A stretch of 64,000 nt of DNA, taken from contig NZ_CP068083.1 of NCBI RefSeq assembly GCF_016725325.1, positions 1,488,001 to 1,552,000 of the forward strand, given 5' to 3'. Below the pieces are notes generated by a model, which searched no databases, had not been told where the DNA came from, and worked only from the letters and a program-made list of their open reading frames with translations. This document shows, in pieces, positions 35,712-43,242 of this stretch; within the stretch, counting starts at the first letter, position 1, and each line of letters starts with the position of its first letter. Origin of the DNA: Sphingobacterium spiritivorum. GTDB lineage: Bacteria > Bacteroidota > Bacteroidia > Sphingobacteriales > Sphingobacteriaceae. The position numbers and the translations under genes were made by a program.

Positions 35712-35719
35712 CAAATTTA
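35712..35719 (-). promoter_or_regulatory. Candidate -7 element for the kinase-regulator-pncA operon
   Basis: On the minus strand TAAATTTG fits TAnnTTTG, 10 nt before the kinase ATG, which would give a very short leader. The TTAAC array begins 30 bp upstream of it, a usual place for an activator or autoregulation. Confidence 0.35.
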
Positions 35720-35748
35720 AATTAGTAGCTTTGCTTCACGGTTATGAA

Positions 35749-35783
35749 TTAACCTAATTTAACAAAATATAACACTGATTAAC
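35749..35783. promoter_or_regulatory. Array of four TTAAC-type half-sites at 10-bp steps, probable response-regulator operator
   Basis: TTAAC occurs at 35749, 35759 and 35779, and ATAAC at 35769, so the four units start exactly 10 bp apart and face one side of the helix. OmpR/PhoB regulators bind direct repeats with 10-11 bp spacing. The array ends 13 bp before the -7 box of the DUF4270 gene and covers its -33 region, and it is also just upstream of the kinase promoter. Binding by the regulator at 33591-34268 is inference. Confidence 0.6.
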
Positions 35784-35796
35784 AGGAGGCAATCAT

Positions 35797-35804
35797 TACT
35801 TTTG
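35797..35804 (+). promoter_or_regulatory. Candidate -7 element for the DUF4270-Kelch genes
   Basis: TACTTTTG fits TAnnTTTG, 22 nt before the ATG at 35827. No TTTG is present in the -33 region, which is occupied by the TTAAC array; this suits an activator-dependent promoter. Confidence 0.45.
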
Positions 35805-35826
35805 CGTCATTGCGTAATTTTTCAAC

Positions 35827-37188
35827 ATGAGTCGATTTTTTAAAAGAAGAAATATAAGATATATTTTACCAATTTTATTCATTGCTGTCGTAAGTTCCTG
35901 TAATAAGGATATCAGTATTTCACTTGATGGCTCCGATAACAATCTTGGTCTTAGTGTTACCGATTCATTTACTGTAAATGTCTCCACCTTCCAGATGGAT
36001 AATCTTCCTACTGCAGCAACGGGTACTATCCTTGTCGGTAAAGCGAACAGCGCAAAGACGGGAAGTATTTCATCAAGCAGCTATTTTCGCTTAGGTTTAG
36101 GAAATGTATCTGCGACAATACCTGACGGTGCAACATTTGACTCCCTGACACTGGTTATCAAACCTAATCAGGCCAGATACTACTACGGAGATACTACTGT
36201 AAATCAAAAGATAAGTGTACATGAAGTCACAGAAAATATCATACTAAGAGACATTACTACAGGTATTGATAATAATCTGACTCCGGCTTTTGTCACAGGT
36301 CCGACTCTATTCGGCAAGCAGAAATTTAATTATAACAGCACGCCTCTTGGAGAATTAACATTCAGACCACGTATTAAATCCTTAGATACTTTATCTGTAC
36401 GTCTGGATCAGAATCTTGGAAACACATTATTTAATCTTTTCAAGAATAATGACATTAAAGTATCTTCCAATGCTAACTTTCAGGAATTCTTTAAAGGTAT
36501 GGTCATTGTCCCTGCAGCGACTAATACTACTGTAATCGGATTTAATGATACACTGGCAGTTAAAGTAAACTATTCTTACATCGGATCGGACGGATTTAAA
36601 ACTCAGGCTGCAAAAACATTTACTATTGACAGTAAATCTTATCAGCATAACAATATTACATTTGACCGTACCGGTACTCCATACGAATCCTTAAATTATA
36701 CGAATAAAGAGTTGAAAAGCTCGGAAACTAATCAGGAAGTATTTGTTCAGGGTGGTACAGGAGTTGTAGCGAACATTAAGATTCCTTCGTTAAGAGAATT
36801 TATACTGGATGAGAAGATTTCCATAAACAAAGCGGAGTTGATTATCGAAACACCAAATTTAAATACCGGAATGTACCCTGTACCTCCATCCGTCATGCTG
36901 ATGGTAGCAAATATTAACGGAATACCTGTTACAGCAGTCAATTTTCCTTTTACAAACACTATACAACAGGTAAGTTTCAGCAAAGGAAATGATACCGGAG
37001 CAAATGGTAAATATGTATTTGATCTGATTGCATACCTTAAGAATATTAATACTGTAAATTATTATGATACTTCGTTATTTTTAACTGTTGCATCTCCAAG
37101 CCTGTTCTCCACAGCGAATGCGCTTGAAATCGCAAAAGAAAATAACAAGCCAAAAGTTAAATTAAACATCGTATATACTAAATTTTAA
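35827..37188 (+). CDS. DUF4270 family lipoprotein
   Basis: 453 residues. Lipoprotein signal (PILFIAVVSSC, Cys near 24) then NKDISISLDGSDNNLGLSVTDSFTVNVSTFQMDNLPTAATGT-type sequence, which is the usual start of DUF4270 proteins (late TAGTG-like strand, then VGKANSAKTGSISSSSYFRLGL). The rest is beta-rich with repeated strands and ends in NNKPKVKLNIVY. DUF4270 proteins are surface or outer-membrane lipoproteins of Bacteroidota with unknown function. It is 6 nt upstream of the Kelch lipoprotein gene, so the two form an operon, probably under the divergent two-component system. Confidence 0.88.
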   Translation: MSRFFKRRNIRYILPILFIAVVSSCNKDISISLDGSDNNLGLSVTDSFTVNVSTFQMDNLPTAATGTILVGKANSAKTGSISSSSYFRLGLGNVSATIPDGATFDSLTLVIKPNQARYYYGDTTVNQKISVHEVTENIILRDITTGIDNNLTPAFVTGPTLFGKQKFNYNSTPLGELTFRPRIKSLDTLSVRLDQNLGNTLFNLFKNNDIKVSSNANFQEFFKGMVIVPAATNTTVIGFNDTLAVKVNYSYIGSDGFKTQAAKTFTIDSKSYQHNNITFDRTGTPYESLNYTNKELKSSETNQEVFVQGGTGVVANIKIPSLREFILDEKISINKAELIIETPNLNTGMYPVPPSVMLMVANINGIPVTAVNFPFTNTIQQVSFSKGNDTGANGKYVFDLIAYLKNINTVNYYDTSLFLTVASPSLFSTANALEIAKENNKPKVKLNIVYTKF

Positions 37189-37194
37189 CAATTT

Positions 37195-38184
37195 ATGAAC
37201 AAGAAAAATTGGCTAATCTTATTTTTAGCCTGTACTATCGCTTTAACGTCCTTCAATTCTTGTAAAAAAAGTGATGATACAGATAGCACAACAGATACAG
37301 GTCCGACTGAGTGGTTTAAAACTTCAGCTTTTGACGGAGATCCACGCAGTGCAGCAGCCTATTTCTCTATCGGAGACAACGGTTTTATTACTACGGGTAT
37401 CCTGAGAACAAATGAGAGAGTAAAAGATACCTGGTTATTCGATTCCAAAAAAGGTTCATGGTCTAAAAAAGCTGACTTCATCGGAGACGCTCGTAACGCA
37501 GCTGTAGGTTTCGCAATCAACGGAGTTGGTTTCGTAGGTACAGGATACAACGGAACAGATGCATTGAATGACTTTTACAAGTACGATTCTGCGACAAACA
37601 CATGGACAAAGATTAAATCTTTACCAGGTGAAGCCAGATACGGAGCGGTAGCGTTTTCATTAGGAGGTTTCGGATATGTAGGTTTAGGTTCTACAAAAGC
37701 GGAAAAAACACTTAAAGATTTCTACAAATACGATCCTGCAACTGATACCTGGACTGAAGTAGGTACTATCTTCGCTAATAAAAGAGTGAATGCCTTTTCT
37801 TTCGTGATCGGTAACACTGCTTATGTAGGTGGTGGTTTTGACAACAACGCTTTCCCTGAAGATTTCTATAAATTTGACGGAACAACATGGACTCGTCTGA
37901 ATGACATCAAAACAGATGATATCGACGTAACACGTCAGAGTGCATCTGCTTTTACAGTAGGTCAGACAGCATTCGTTGTTGGTGGTAAAAAATCTTCTAT
38001 TCTGAACAGCACATGGAGATACAATCCTTCAAGTGATTCATGGGAAAGCAAACATCAGGCATTCCAGGGATCCGCACGTGAAGGCGCAGCATCATTCTCT
38101 GTAAACGGAAAAGGATATATCGCAACAGGTGCTAACGGTACATTCAAATTTGATGACAACTGGGAATTCATTCCTGTGAGATAA
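37195..38184 (+). CDS. Kelch-repeat lipoprotein
   Basis: 329 residues. Lipoprotein signal (ALTSFNSC, Cys near 23), a short Asp/Thr-rich linker, then a beta-propeller of about six Kelch-like repeats of 45-50 residues. Each has a G-x-G-[FY]-[VI]-x-x-G strand followed by DFYKYD-x-x-TxTW (for example FVGTGYNG...DFYKYDSATNTWTKI, YVGLGSTK...DFYKYDPATDTWTEV). Such propellers usually bind proteins or sugars. It follows the DUF4270 gene by 6 nt and is closed by a strong terminator. Confidence 0.9.
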   Translation: MNKKNWLILFLACTIALTSFNSCKKSDDTDSTTDTGPTEWFKTSAFDGDPRSAAAYFSIGDNGFITTGILRTNERVKDTWLFDSKKGSWSKKADFIGDARNAAVGFAINGVGFVGTGYNGTDALNDFYKYDSATNTWTKIKSLPGEARYGAVAFSLGGFGYVGLGSTKAEKTLKDFYKYDPATDTWTEVGTIFANKRVNAFSFVIGNTAYVGGGFDNNAFPEDFYKFDGTTWTRLNDIKTDDIDVTRQSASAFTVGQTAFVVGGKKSSILNSTWRYNPSSDSWESKHQAFQGSAREGAASFSVNGKGYIATGANGTFKFDDNWEFIPVR

Positions 38185-38205
38185 GAATATATCTATTCAC
38201 AAAAT

Positions 38206-38237
38206 AAAAAAAGAGCAACAAAAGTTGCTCTTTTTTT
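38206..38237 (+). terminator. Terminator of the DUF4270-Kelch operon
   Basis: AAAAAAAGAGCAAC (38206-38219) pairs fully with GTTGCTCTTTTTTT (38224-38237) around an AAAA loop, ending in a T-run. It begins 22 nt after the stop. Confidence 0.93.
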
Positions 38238-38264
38238 TGTCTCTGTTTTTTGAAGGTAATTCAT

Positions 38265-38437
38265 GCTCTTCATATAATCAGAAAGCATACGATGCCAACC
38301 ATCTATCTTCTCCAGGATAGAGTGTCAGACAATGTTCGTGTATTTTCCATCTATACTGTGACAGCGCATTTTTACACTATATAAGTTCACAAAAAAAGAG
38401 CTGCTTGTATAAAGCAGCTCTTCATATAATCAGAAAG
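38265..38437. repeat. 21-bp exact direct repeat in an intergenic region (38265-38285 and 38417-38437)
   Basis: A 21-base sequence beginning GCTCTTCATATAAT and ending CAGAAAG occurs twice, 152 bp apart. The second copy overlaps the right arm of the asd terminator; the first lies just after the Kelch terminator. The 262-nt gap 38185-38446 holds nothing else I recognise. It may be a remnant of a local duplication of terminator sequence. Confidence 0.7.
38391..38421 (-). terminator. Terminator of asd
   Basis: AGAGCTGCTT (38397-38406) pairs with AAGCAGCTCT (38412-38421); read on the minus strand the stem is followed by a run of seven T (38391-38397). It lies about 25 nt past the asd stop. Confidence 0.9.
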
Positions 38438-38446
38438 ATTTTTTTA

Positions 38447-39436
38447 TTAAATCAGTCCCTTCTTGTTTAATAGTTCTGCAATCTGAACAGCATTCGTTGC
38501 AGCTCCTTTTCTAAGGTTATCTGCAACAACCCACATATTCAATGTCTTGTCCTGAGACTCATCACGACGTATACGACCAACAAAGACTTCATCACGACCA
38601 TGTGCATCCTTTGGCATAGGATATGCCAGATTAGCCGGGTCATCCACTACAATTACGCCACTCTGTGCTTCCAGTACAGATCTGATATCTTTCAAATCAA
38701 ACTCATTTTCAAATTCGATATTAAGAGATTCAGAGTGCCCGCCCATCACAGGTATACGGACAGTAGTCGCTGTCACTTTAATAGAATCATCTTGCATGAT
38801 CTTATTCGTTTCCTTGATCATCTTCATTTCTTCTTTTGTATATCCATTGTCCTGGAATACATCAATATGAGGAATTACATTCAAATCGATTTGATAAGGA
38901 TACGCTTTTTCTCCTTCTATTCCCGCACGCTCATCATTAAGCTGCTGAACCGCTTTAACACCGGTTCCGGTAACGGATTGATAAGTAGATACAACTACAC
39001 GCTTGATTTTGTATTTGTCATGTAATGGCTTCAATGCCACGACCATCTGGATCGTAGAACAGTTAGGATTTGCTATAATTTTATCCTCTGCAGTCAATAC
39101 ATCCCCGTTTACTTCCGGAACGACAAGTTTCTTTGTCGGGTCCATGCGCCATGCTGATGAATTGTCAATAACTGTAATCCCTGCCTCTGCAAACAAAGGA
39201 GCAAATTCTGTAGAAGTACTGCCTCCGGCTGAAAAAAGAGCAACATCAGGTTTCAGTGCAATAGCTTCTGTTGCGGTTACAACCTCGTACTTCTTACCCT
39301 TAAACTCAATTTCCTTACCCTTGCTCTTCTCAGAAGCAACTGGAATCAAGGTGGTCACCGGGAAATTACGCTCTGCCAAAACTGTCAACATCTCTGACCC
39401 AACAAGGCCTGTTGCGCCAACTACTGCAACTTTCAT
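38447..39436 (-). CDS. asd: Aspartate-semialdehyde dehydrogenase
   Basis: 329 residues, normal for the family. Asd reduces aspartyl phosphate to aspartate semialdehyde, the branch point to lysine, diaminopimelate, methionine and threonine. Motifs: VAVVGATGLVGSEML (NADP-binding, 3-17), ALFSAGGSTSTEFAP, the catalytic Cys in NPNCSTIQMVVAL near 128, STYQSVTGTGVKAVQQL, PYQIDLNVIPHID and the catalytic His in RIPVMGGHSESLNIEF near 240. It stands alone between two terminator-rich gaps; no lysine or threonine pathway genes adjoin it. Confidence 0.97.
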   Translation of the reverse strand: MKVAVVGATGLVGSEMLTVLAERNFPVTTLIPVASEKSKGKEIEFKGKKYEVVTATEAIALKPDVALFSAGGSTSTEFAPLFAEAGITVIDNSSAWRMDPTKKLVVPEVNGDVLTAEDKIIANPNCSTIQMVVALKPLHDKYKIKRVVVSTYQSVTGTGVKAVQQLNDERAGIEGEKAYPYQIDLNVIPHIDVFQDNGYTKEEMKMIKETNKIMQDDSIKVTATTVRIPVMGGHSESLNIEFENEFDLKDIRSVLEAQSGVIVVDDPANLAYPMPKDAHGRDEVFVGRIRRDESQDKTLNMWVVADNLRKGAATNAVQIAELLNKKGLI

Positions 39437-39597
39437 AATACTGTGTTGTTTTTTTAAATTGTTATAAATTTTATTAATCTTTACTTAACTTACATGTTAA
39501 TGTAGAATGCCAAACATACAAATTAAAGAGACATCAAACCAGAGATATTTTAAAATTTATAAATTTTACACAGCAATATTGACAATTTATATAAATT

Positions 39598-41436
39598 ATG
39601 AGCGTATTAATAGAAAAAAGACAACTTTTATGCTATTGGTTAGCAGGCCTGTTACATCTTCTTACTCCGCAGGTATCCTTACATGCGCAAAATACCCTTC
39701 TTCTATCTGATACACTGGGTGTCCTATTTATGGACAAGTTCCAGGCAGGTCAGCTCCATCAATGGCAGCCTACCCGGGATTATTTCGTTGAAGATAATAT
39801 TTTGCGGATCAGTCCCCAATCTTCATCACCCGCATATCTCCATAGCAGCATCCTACCTAAAGCAGGTATGCAATACGAAATCGGATTTACCAGTACTACA
39901 GCGCTTTCTTCAGCTAATTACTTCCGCTTCTATCTTTCTGTTAATAAACCTTCAACTCATCAGCCTCATGAGGGCTATCATCTGCAGGTAGATGGCACTT
40001 CAGATTACCATTTCTATAAACTTTATCGTCAGAATGGAAATTCCAGAATGATTATATTTCAAAGTACTCCGCTTGTAAATGAGAAAGAGCACCTGTCTGC
40101 ACAGGTCATGATAACCTGCGATCAGAATGGCATCTGGCGTATCGCAGTGAAAGAGTATGAGCAGAAATCATTTCTTCCTCTCCTGAACACAGCCGGTCAG
40201 GCCCAGGTAAAAGACCATGTCTACAAGCTGCAGACAGATTTCGGACTGGCCAGTTACTTCACTGCAACACGTCGTTCATCGCTTCGTTTCCATTATATCC
40301 TGCTCAAAGCATACTCTTCGACAGATCGATTATCTGTTAAAAGAGCATCCATTCTTAATCCTAAAACGATATCAATTCTATTCTCCGATCCTTTGGATAC
40401 AGCGACTATGTCTGAACAATCCAATTACTTTATTAGCCCAGCCAAAAAAATTGAGAATATCACTTCTCAGAATTCAATTGTATATCTGCATCTGAAAGAT
40501 TCTTTGGTAAAAGAAACCTTTCAGATTAATATTCGTAAGGCAGTACTATTCAACGGACATCAGACAGCACTCGACACAGCTATAACGCTTTCACACATCC
40601 CACCCTATAAACCTCACCCTCAAGACATTATCATTAATGAAATATTATTTAACCCGAAGCCCGGAGGGGTAGACTTTGTCGAGATCTACAACAACAGTAT
40701 AGAGGACATAAATCTACAGAACTGGAAGATCGGAAAATATAACATAGCCGACACTGTTCATTACTTTCCAGCCGGACATTACCGGCTGCTTACCACAAAC
40801 GGAACAATTGTAAAACAACATTATCCGGCTACAGATCTGAATAATCTGATACAGCTACGTACACTCCCGGCCTACACTAATATATCAGGTGTAGTGACAC
40901 TCCGGTATCAGGAACAGATTATAGATAGTCTGTTTTATACCGAAAATATGCATAGCCCGTTTATTACCAATAAACGGGGAATTTCATTGGAACGACAACA
41001 ATACAAAGAGGATACAAATACTCCCGGAAACTTCCGTTCTTCCGCAACATCAGCGGAAGGAGCAACTCCGGGATATCAAAACAGCCGGTACAGCGATAAA
41101 ATTTTCAAAAAAAATAATTTTTTTTTGACCTCCCGCACATTTTCTCCTGATGGAGATTCATTTGAAGATTTACTCTTCATTAACTATGAAATACAAGTCG
41201 AAAATGCCATGATCAGCCTCAGTATAGTAAACGATAGAGGTCATATGATCAATCGATTGATTCGGAATAAAAGTATAGGTTCATCGGGACAGATCACCTG
41301 GGATGGCCGAACAGAAAATGGTTCACCGGCACCGCCGGGTATTTACTTATATATAGTTGAATTATATGACAATCAAGGCTTCAACAGGACATTCAGAGGG
41401 AGTTTTGTCCTTGCCTCAGCCACATCTCACTATTGA
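39598..41436 (+). CDS. Exported lamin-tail-domain protein with C-terminal FlgD-like Ig fold
   Basis: 612 residues. Signal peptide ends near SLHAQ (31). The first ~300 residues are beta-rich with no family I recognise (GVLFMDKFQAGQLHQW..., then Ig-like strands with PKTISILFSDPLD). A lamin-tail domain begins at about 345 (DIIINEILFNPKPGGVDFVEIYNNS, LQNWKIG) and ends near 480 with TPGYQN. The last part (FSPDGDSFEDLLFINYEI to WDGRTENGSPAPPGIYLYIVELYD) is a FlgD-like/gliding-motility-C-terminal-like Ig fold. A surface or secreted adhesive or DNA/nuclease-accessory role is possible but not shown. The gene is followed by tdh, whose promoter lies in the 32-nt gap. Confidence 0.8.
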   Translation: MSVLIEKRQLLCYWLAGLLHLLTPQVSLHAQNTLLLSDTLGVLFMDKFQAGQLHQWQPTRDYFVEDNILRISPQSSSPAYLHSSILPKAGMQYEIGFTSTTALSSANYFRFYLSVNKPSTHQPHEGYHLQVDGTSDYHFYKLYRQNGNSRMIIFQSTPLVNEKEHLSAQVMITCDQNGIWRIAVKEYEQKSFLPLLNTAGQAQVKDHVYKLQTDFGLASYFTATRRSSLRFHYILLKAYSSTDRLSVKRASILNPKTISILFSDPLDTATMSEQSNYFISPAKKIENITSQNSIVYLHLKDSLVKETFQINIRKAVLFNGHQTALDTAITLSHIPPYKPHPQDIIINEILFNPKPGGVDFVEIYNNSIEDINLQNWKIGKYNIADTVHYFPAGHYRLLTTNGTIVKQHYPATDLNNLIQLRTLPAYTNISGVVTLRYQEQIIDSLFYTENMHSPFITNKRGISLERQQYKEDTNTPGNFRSSATSAEGATPGYQNSRYSDKIFKKNNFFLTSRTFSPDGDSFEDLLFINYEIQVENAMISLSIVNDRGHMINRLIRNKSIGSSGQITWDGRTENGSPAPPGIYLYIVELYDNQGFNRTFRGSFVLASATSHY

Positions 41437-41462
41437 CAAAGGTTACAAAATGAGTATCTTTG
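41433..41462 (+). promoter_or_regulatory. Promoter of the threonine dehydrogenase gene
   Basis: TTG at 41433-41435 and TATCTTTG at 41455-41462 are separated by 19 nt, close to the Bacteroidota -33/-7 layout. The gene's ATG at 41468 is only 5 nt after the -7 box, so the transcript may start at or next to the ATG (leaderless). Confidence 0.6.
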
Positions 41463-41467
41463 TTTCG

Positions 41468-42412
41468 ATGAAAGAGCGCGTAATTATTATTGGTGCAAAC
41501 GGTCAGATCGGAACCGAATTAGCATTGGCCCTGAGACAAAAATTTGGATATGAAAATGTCATTACATCAGACATTCGAGAACCAAAATCCTTGGCCGAAA
41601 ATGAGATTTTTGAAATCATTAACGTATTAGACAAAGAAGCTTTAAAAGCGCTTTTTGATAAATATAAACCTACTCAGATTTATCACCTTGCAGCCATGTT
41701 ATCTGCGACTGGTGAACAATATCCGCAAAAGGCCTGGGATCTCAACATGAATGGTTTACTCCATGTACTGGATCTATCGCTTGAGTTTAAAGTAAAACGC
41801 GTATTCTGGCCTAGTTCAATCGCTGTATTCGGACCACATTCTCCTAAGCAGGATACACCGCAATACTGTACAATGGATCCAAACAGTATCTATGGTATCA
41901 GCAAACTGGCAGGAGAACGCCTTTGCGAATATTATCATGCAAAATATGGTTTGGACGTAAGAAGCATACGTTACCCTGGAATTATTTCCTGGAAAACAGA
42001 ACCAGGAGGAGGAACTACAGATTATGCCGTACATATCTTTTTTGAAGCGCTCAAAAATGGCACCTATGAATGCTTTCTTTCAGAAAACACAGCCCTGCCA
42101 ATGCTGTATATGGATGACGCAATAAGAGGTACACTCGAATTGATGGAAGCTCCTGAACAAAAGCTAACGATCCGCTCCAGCTATAATCTTGCAGGTATCA
42201 GCTTCACACCGAAGATGATTGCTGAAGAAATTAAAAAAATTCTTCCTAATTTTACCATCACTTATTCGGACAATGATCCCCGTCAGGCTATTGCAGACTC
42301 CTGGCCTGCAAGTATTGATGACTCATATGCCCAAAAAGATTGGGAATGGAAACCGAAATTCGATTTAACCGAAATGACGGCGGACATGATCCAAAACCTT
42401 AAAAACAAATAA
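41468..42412 (+). CDS. NAD-dependent epimerase/dehydratase family, L-threonine 3-dehydrogenase type
   Basis: 314 residues from the ATG at 41468 (MKERVIIIGANGQIG); the frame is open back to 41357, but that region overlaps the previous gene and the promoter. Rossmann motif GANGQIG near 9. SDR features: YHLAAMLSATGEQYPQKAWDLNMNGLLHVLDL, WPSSIAVFGP, and the catalytic YGISKLAGE near 137. The RYPGIISW and GGGTTDYAVHIFFEAL segments are typical of the short-chain threonine dehydrogenase of Flavobacterium/Bacteroidota, which oxidises L-threonine to 2-amino-3-oxobutyrate. Kbl, the usual next enzyme, is not in the window. Confidence 0.9.
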   Translation: MKERVIIIGANGQIGTELALALRQKFGYENVITSDIREPKSLAENEIFEIINVLDKEALKALFDKYKPTQIYHLAAMLSATGEQYPQKAWDLNMNGLLHVLDLSLEFKVKRVFWPSSIAVFGPHSPKQDTPQYCTMDPNSIYGISKLAGERLCEYYHAKYGLDVRSIRYPGIISWKTEPGGGTTDYAVHIFFEALKNGTYECFLSENTALPMLYMDDAIRGTLELMEAPEQKLTIRSSYNLAGISFTPKMIAEEIKKILPNFTITYSDNDPRQAIADSWPASIDDSYAQKDWEWKPKFDLTEMTADMIQNLKNK

Positions 42413-42420
42413 CAGACAAA

Positions 42421-43146
42421 ATGGGAAGAGCTTTTGAATTCAGAAAAGAGCGCAAATTTAAACGCTGGGCAAAAATGGCTGTCCAATTTACACGTTTAGG
42501 AAAAGAAATCGCTATCGCAGTAAAAGAAGGTGGACCTCACCCGGAAACCAACTCCCGCCTGCGTACAGCAATCCAAAACGGTAAAGCTGTAAACATGCCT
42601 AAAGATCGTATCGAAGCAGCGATAAAACGTGCTTCAGAGAAAGATGCGAAAGGATATGAAGAATATGTTTATGAAGGATATGGCCCGCACGGTGTGCCTA
42701 TTCTTATCGAAACAGCAACAGATAACACCAACAGAACTGTAGCTAATATCAGAAGCTATTTTACAAAAGCCGGCGGTACATTAGGGAAAACAGGTTCCTT
42801 AGACTTTATTTTCAACAGAAAATCTATCTTCAGATTCGATGCTCAGGAAAATCTGGATGTAGAAGAATTGGAACTGGAACTTATCGACGGAGGTCTGGAA
42901 GAGTTATATGTAGAAGCGGATGAAGAAGGAAATGATGTTGTGGTAGTACAAACTTCCTTTGAAGATTTTGGAAATATGCAACGTCTTTTAGAAGAAAAAG
43001 GTATAGAAACAAAATCAGCAAAATTAGAACGTATTGCTTTATCACATTCTACTATTTCTGAGGAAGAAGCAGCTGATGTTCTTAAACTTATCGATAAAAT
43101 CGAAGAAGATGACGATGTACAGGCTGTATATCATAATATGGACTAA
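42421..43146 (+). CDS. YebC/PmpR family protein
   Basis: 241 residues, the usual length. The start GRAFEFRKERKFKRWAKMAVQFTRLGKEIAIAVKEGG corresponds to the YebC N-terminal motif (in E. coli KWANI.RK), followed by NSRLRTAIQNGKAVNMPKDRIEAAIKRA. The middle part has YEGYGPHGVPILIETATDNTNRT and GGTLGKTGSLDFIFNRK. YebC proteins were described as transcription regulators and more recently as factors helping ribosomes through proline stretches. It is 8 nt after tdh and is closed by a strong terminator. Confidence 0.94.
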   Translation: MGRAFEFRKERKFKRWAKMAVQFTRLGKEIAIAVKEGGPHPETNSRLRTAIQNGKAVNMPKDRIEAAIKRASEKDAKGYEEYVYEGYGPHGVPILIETATDNTNRTVANIRSYFTKAGGTLGKTGSLDFIFNRKSIFRFDAQENLDVEELELELIDGGLEELYVEADEEGNDVVVVQTSFEDFGNMQRLLEEKGIETKSAKLERIALSHSTISEEEAADVLKLIDKIEEDDDVQAVYHNMD

Positions 43147-43168
43147 TATAATTCGTATTATTTCTTAT

Positions 43169-43208
43169 AAAATGAAAAAAGAGAGCTTTCGCTCTCTTTT
43201 TTCATTTT
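43169..43208. terminator. Terminator after the YebC-family gene
   Basis: AAAATGAAAAAAGAGAGC (43169-43186) pairs perfectly with the 18 bases at 43191-43208 around a TTTC loop and has a T-run inside the 3' arm. It begins 22 nt after the stop. Confidence 0.93.
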
Positions 43209-43219
43209 GGTAAATTCGG

Positions 43220-43227
43220 TACATTTG
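43220..43227 (+). promoter_or_regulatory. Candidate -7 element for the repeat-rich protein
   Basis: TACATTTG fits TAnnTTTG, 15 nt before the ATG at 43243. The -33 position falls in the 3' arm of the preceding terminator, which is T-rich. Confidence 0.45.
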
Positions 43228-43242
43228 TAAAAACAGGAACGT

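Noticed and set aside
35784..35789. AGGAGG as a ribosome binding site for the DUF4270 gene
   Set aside because: It is 38 nt from the ATG and upstream of the -7 element, so it is unlikely to be in the transcript.
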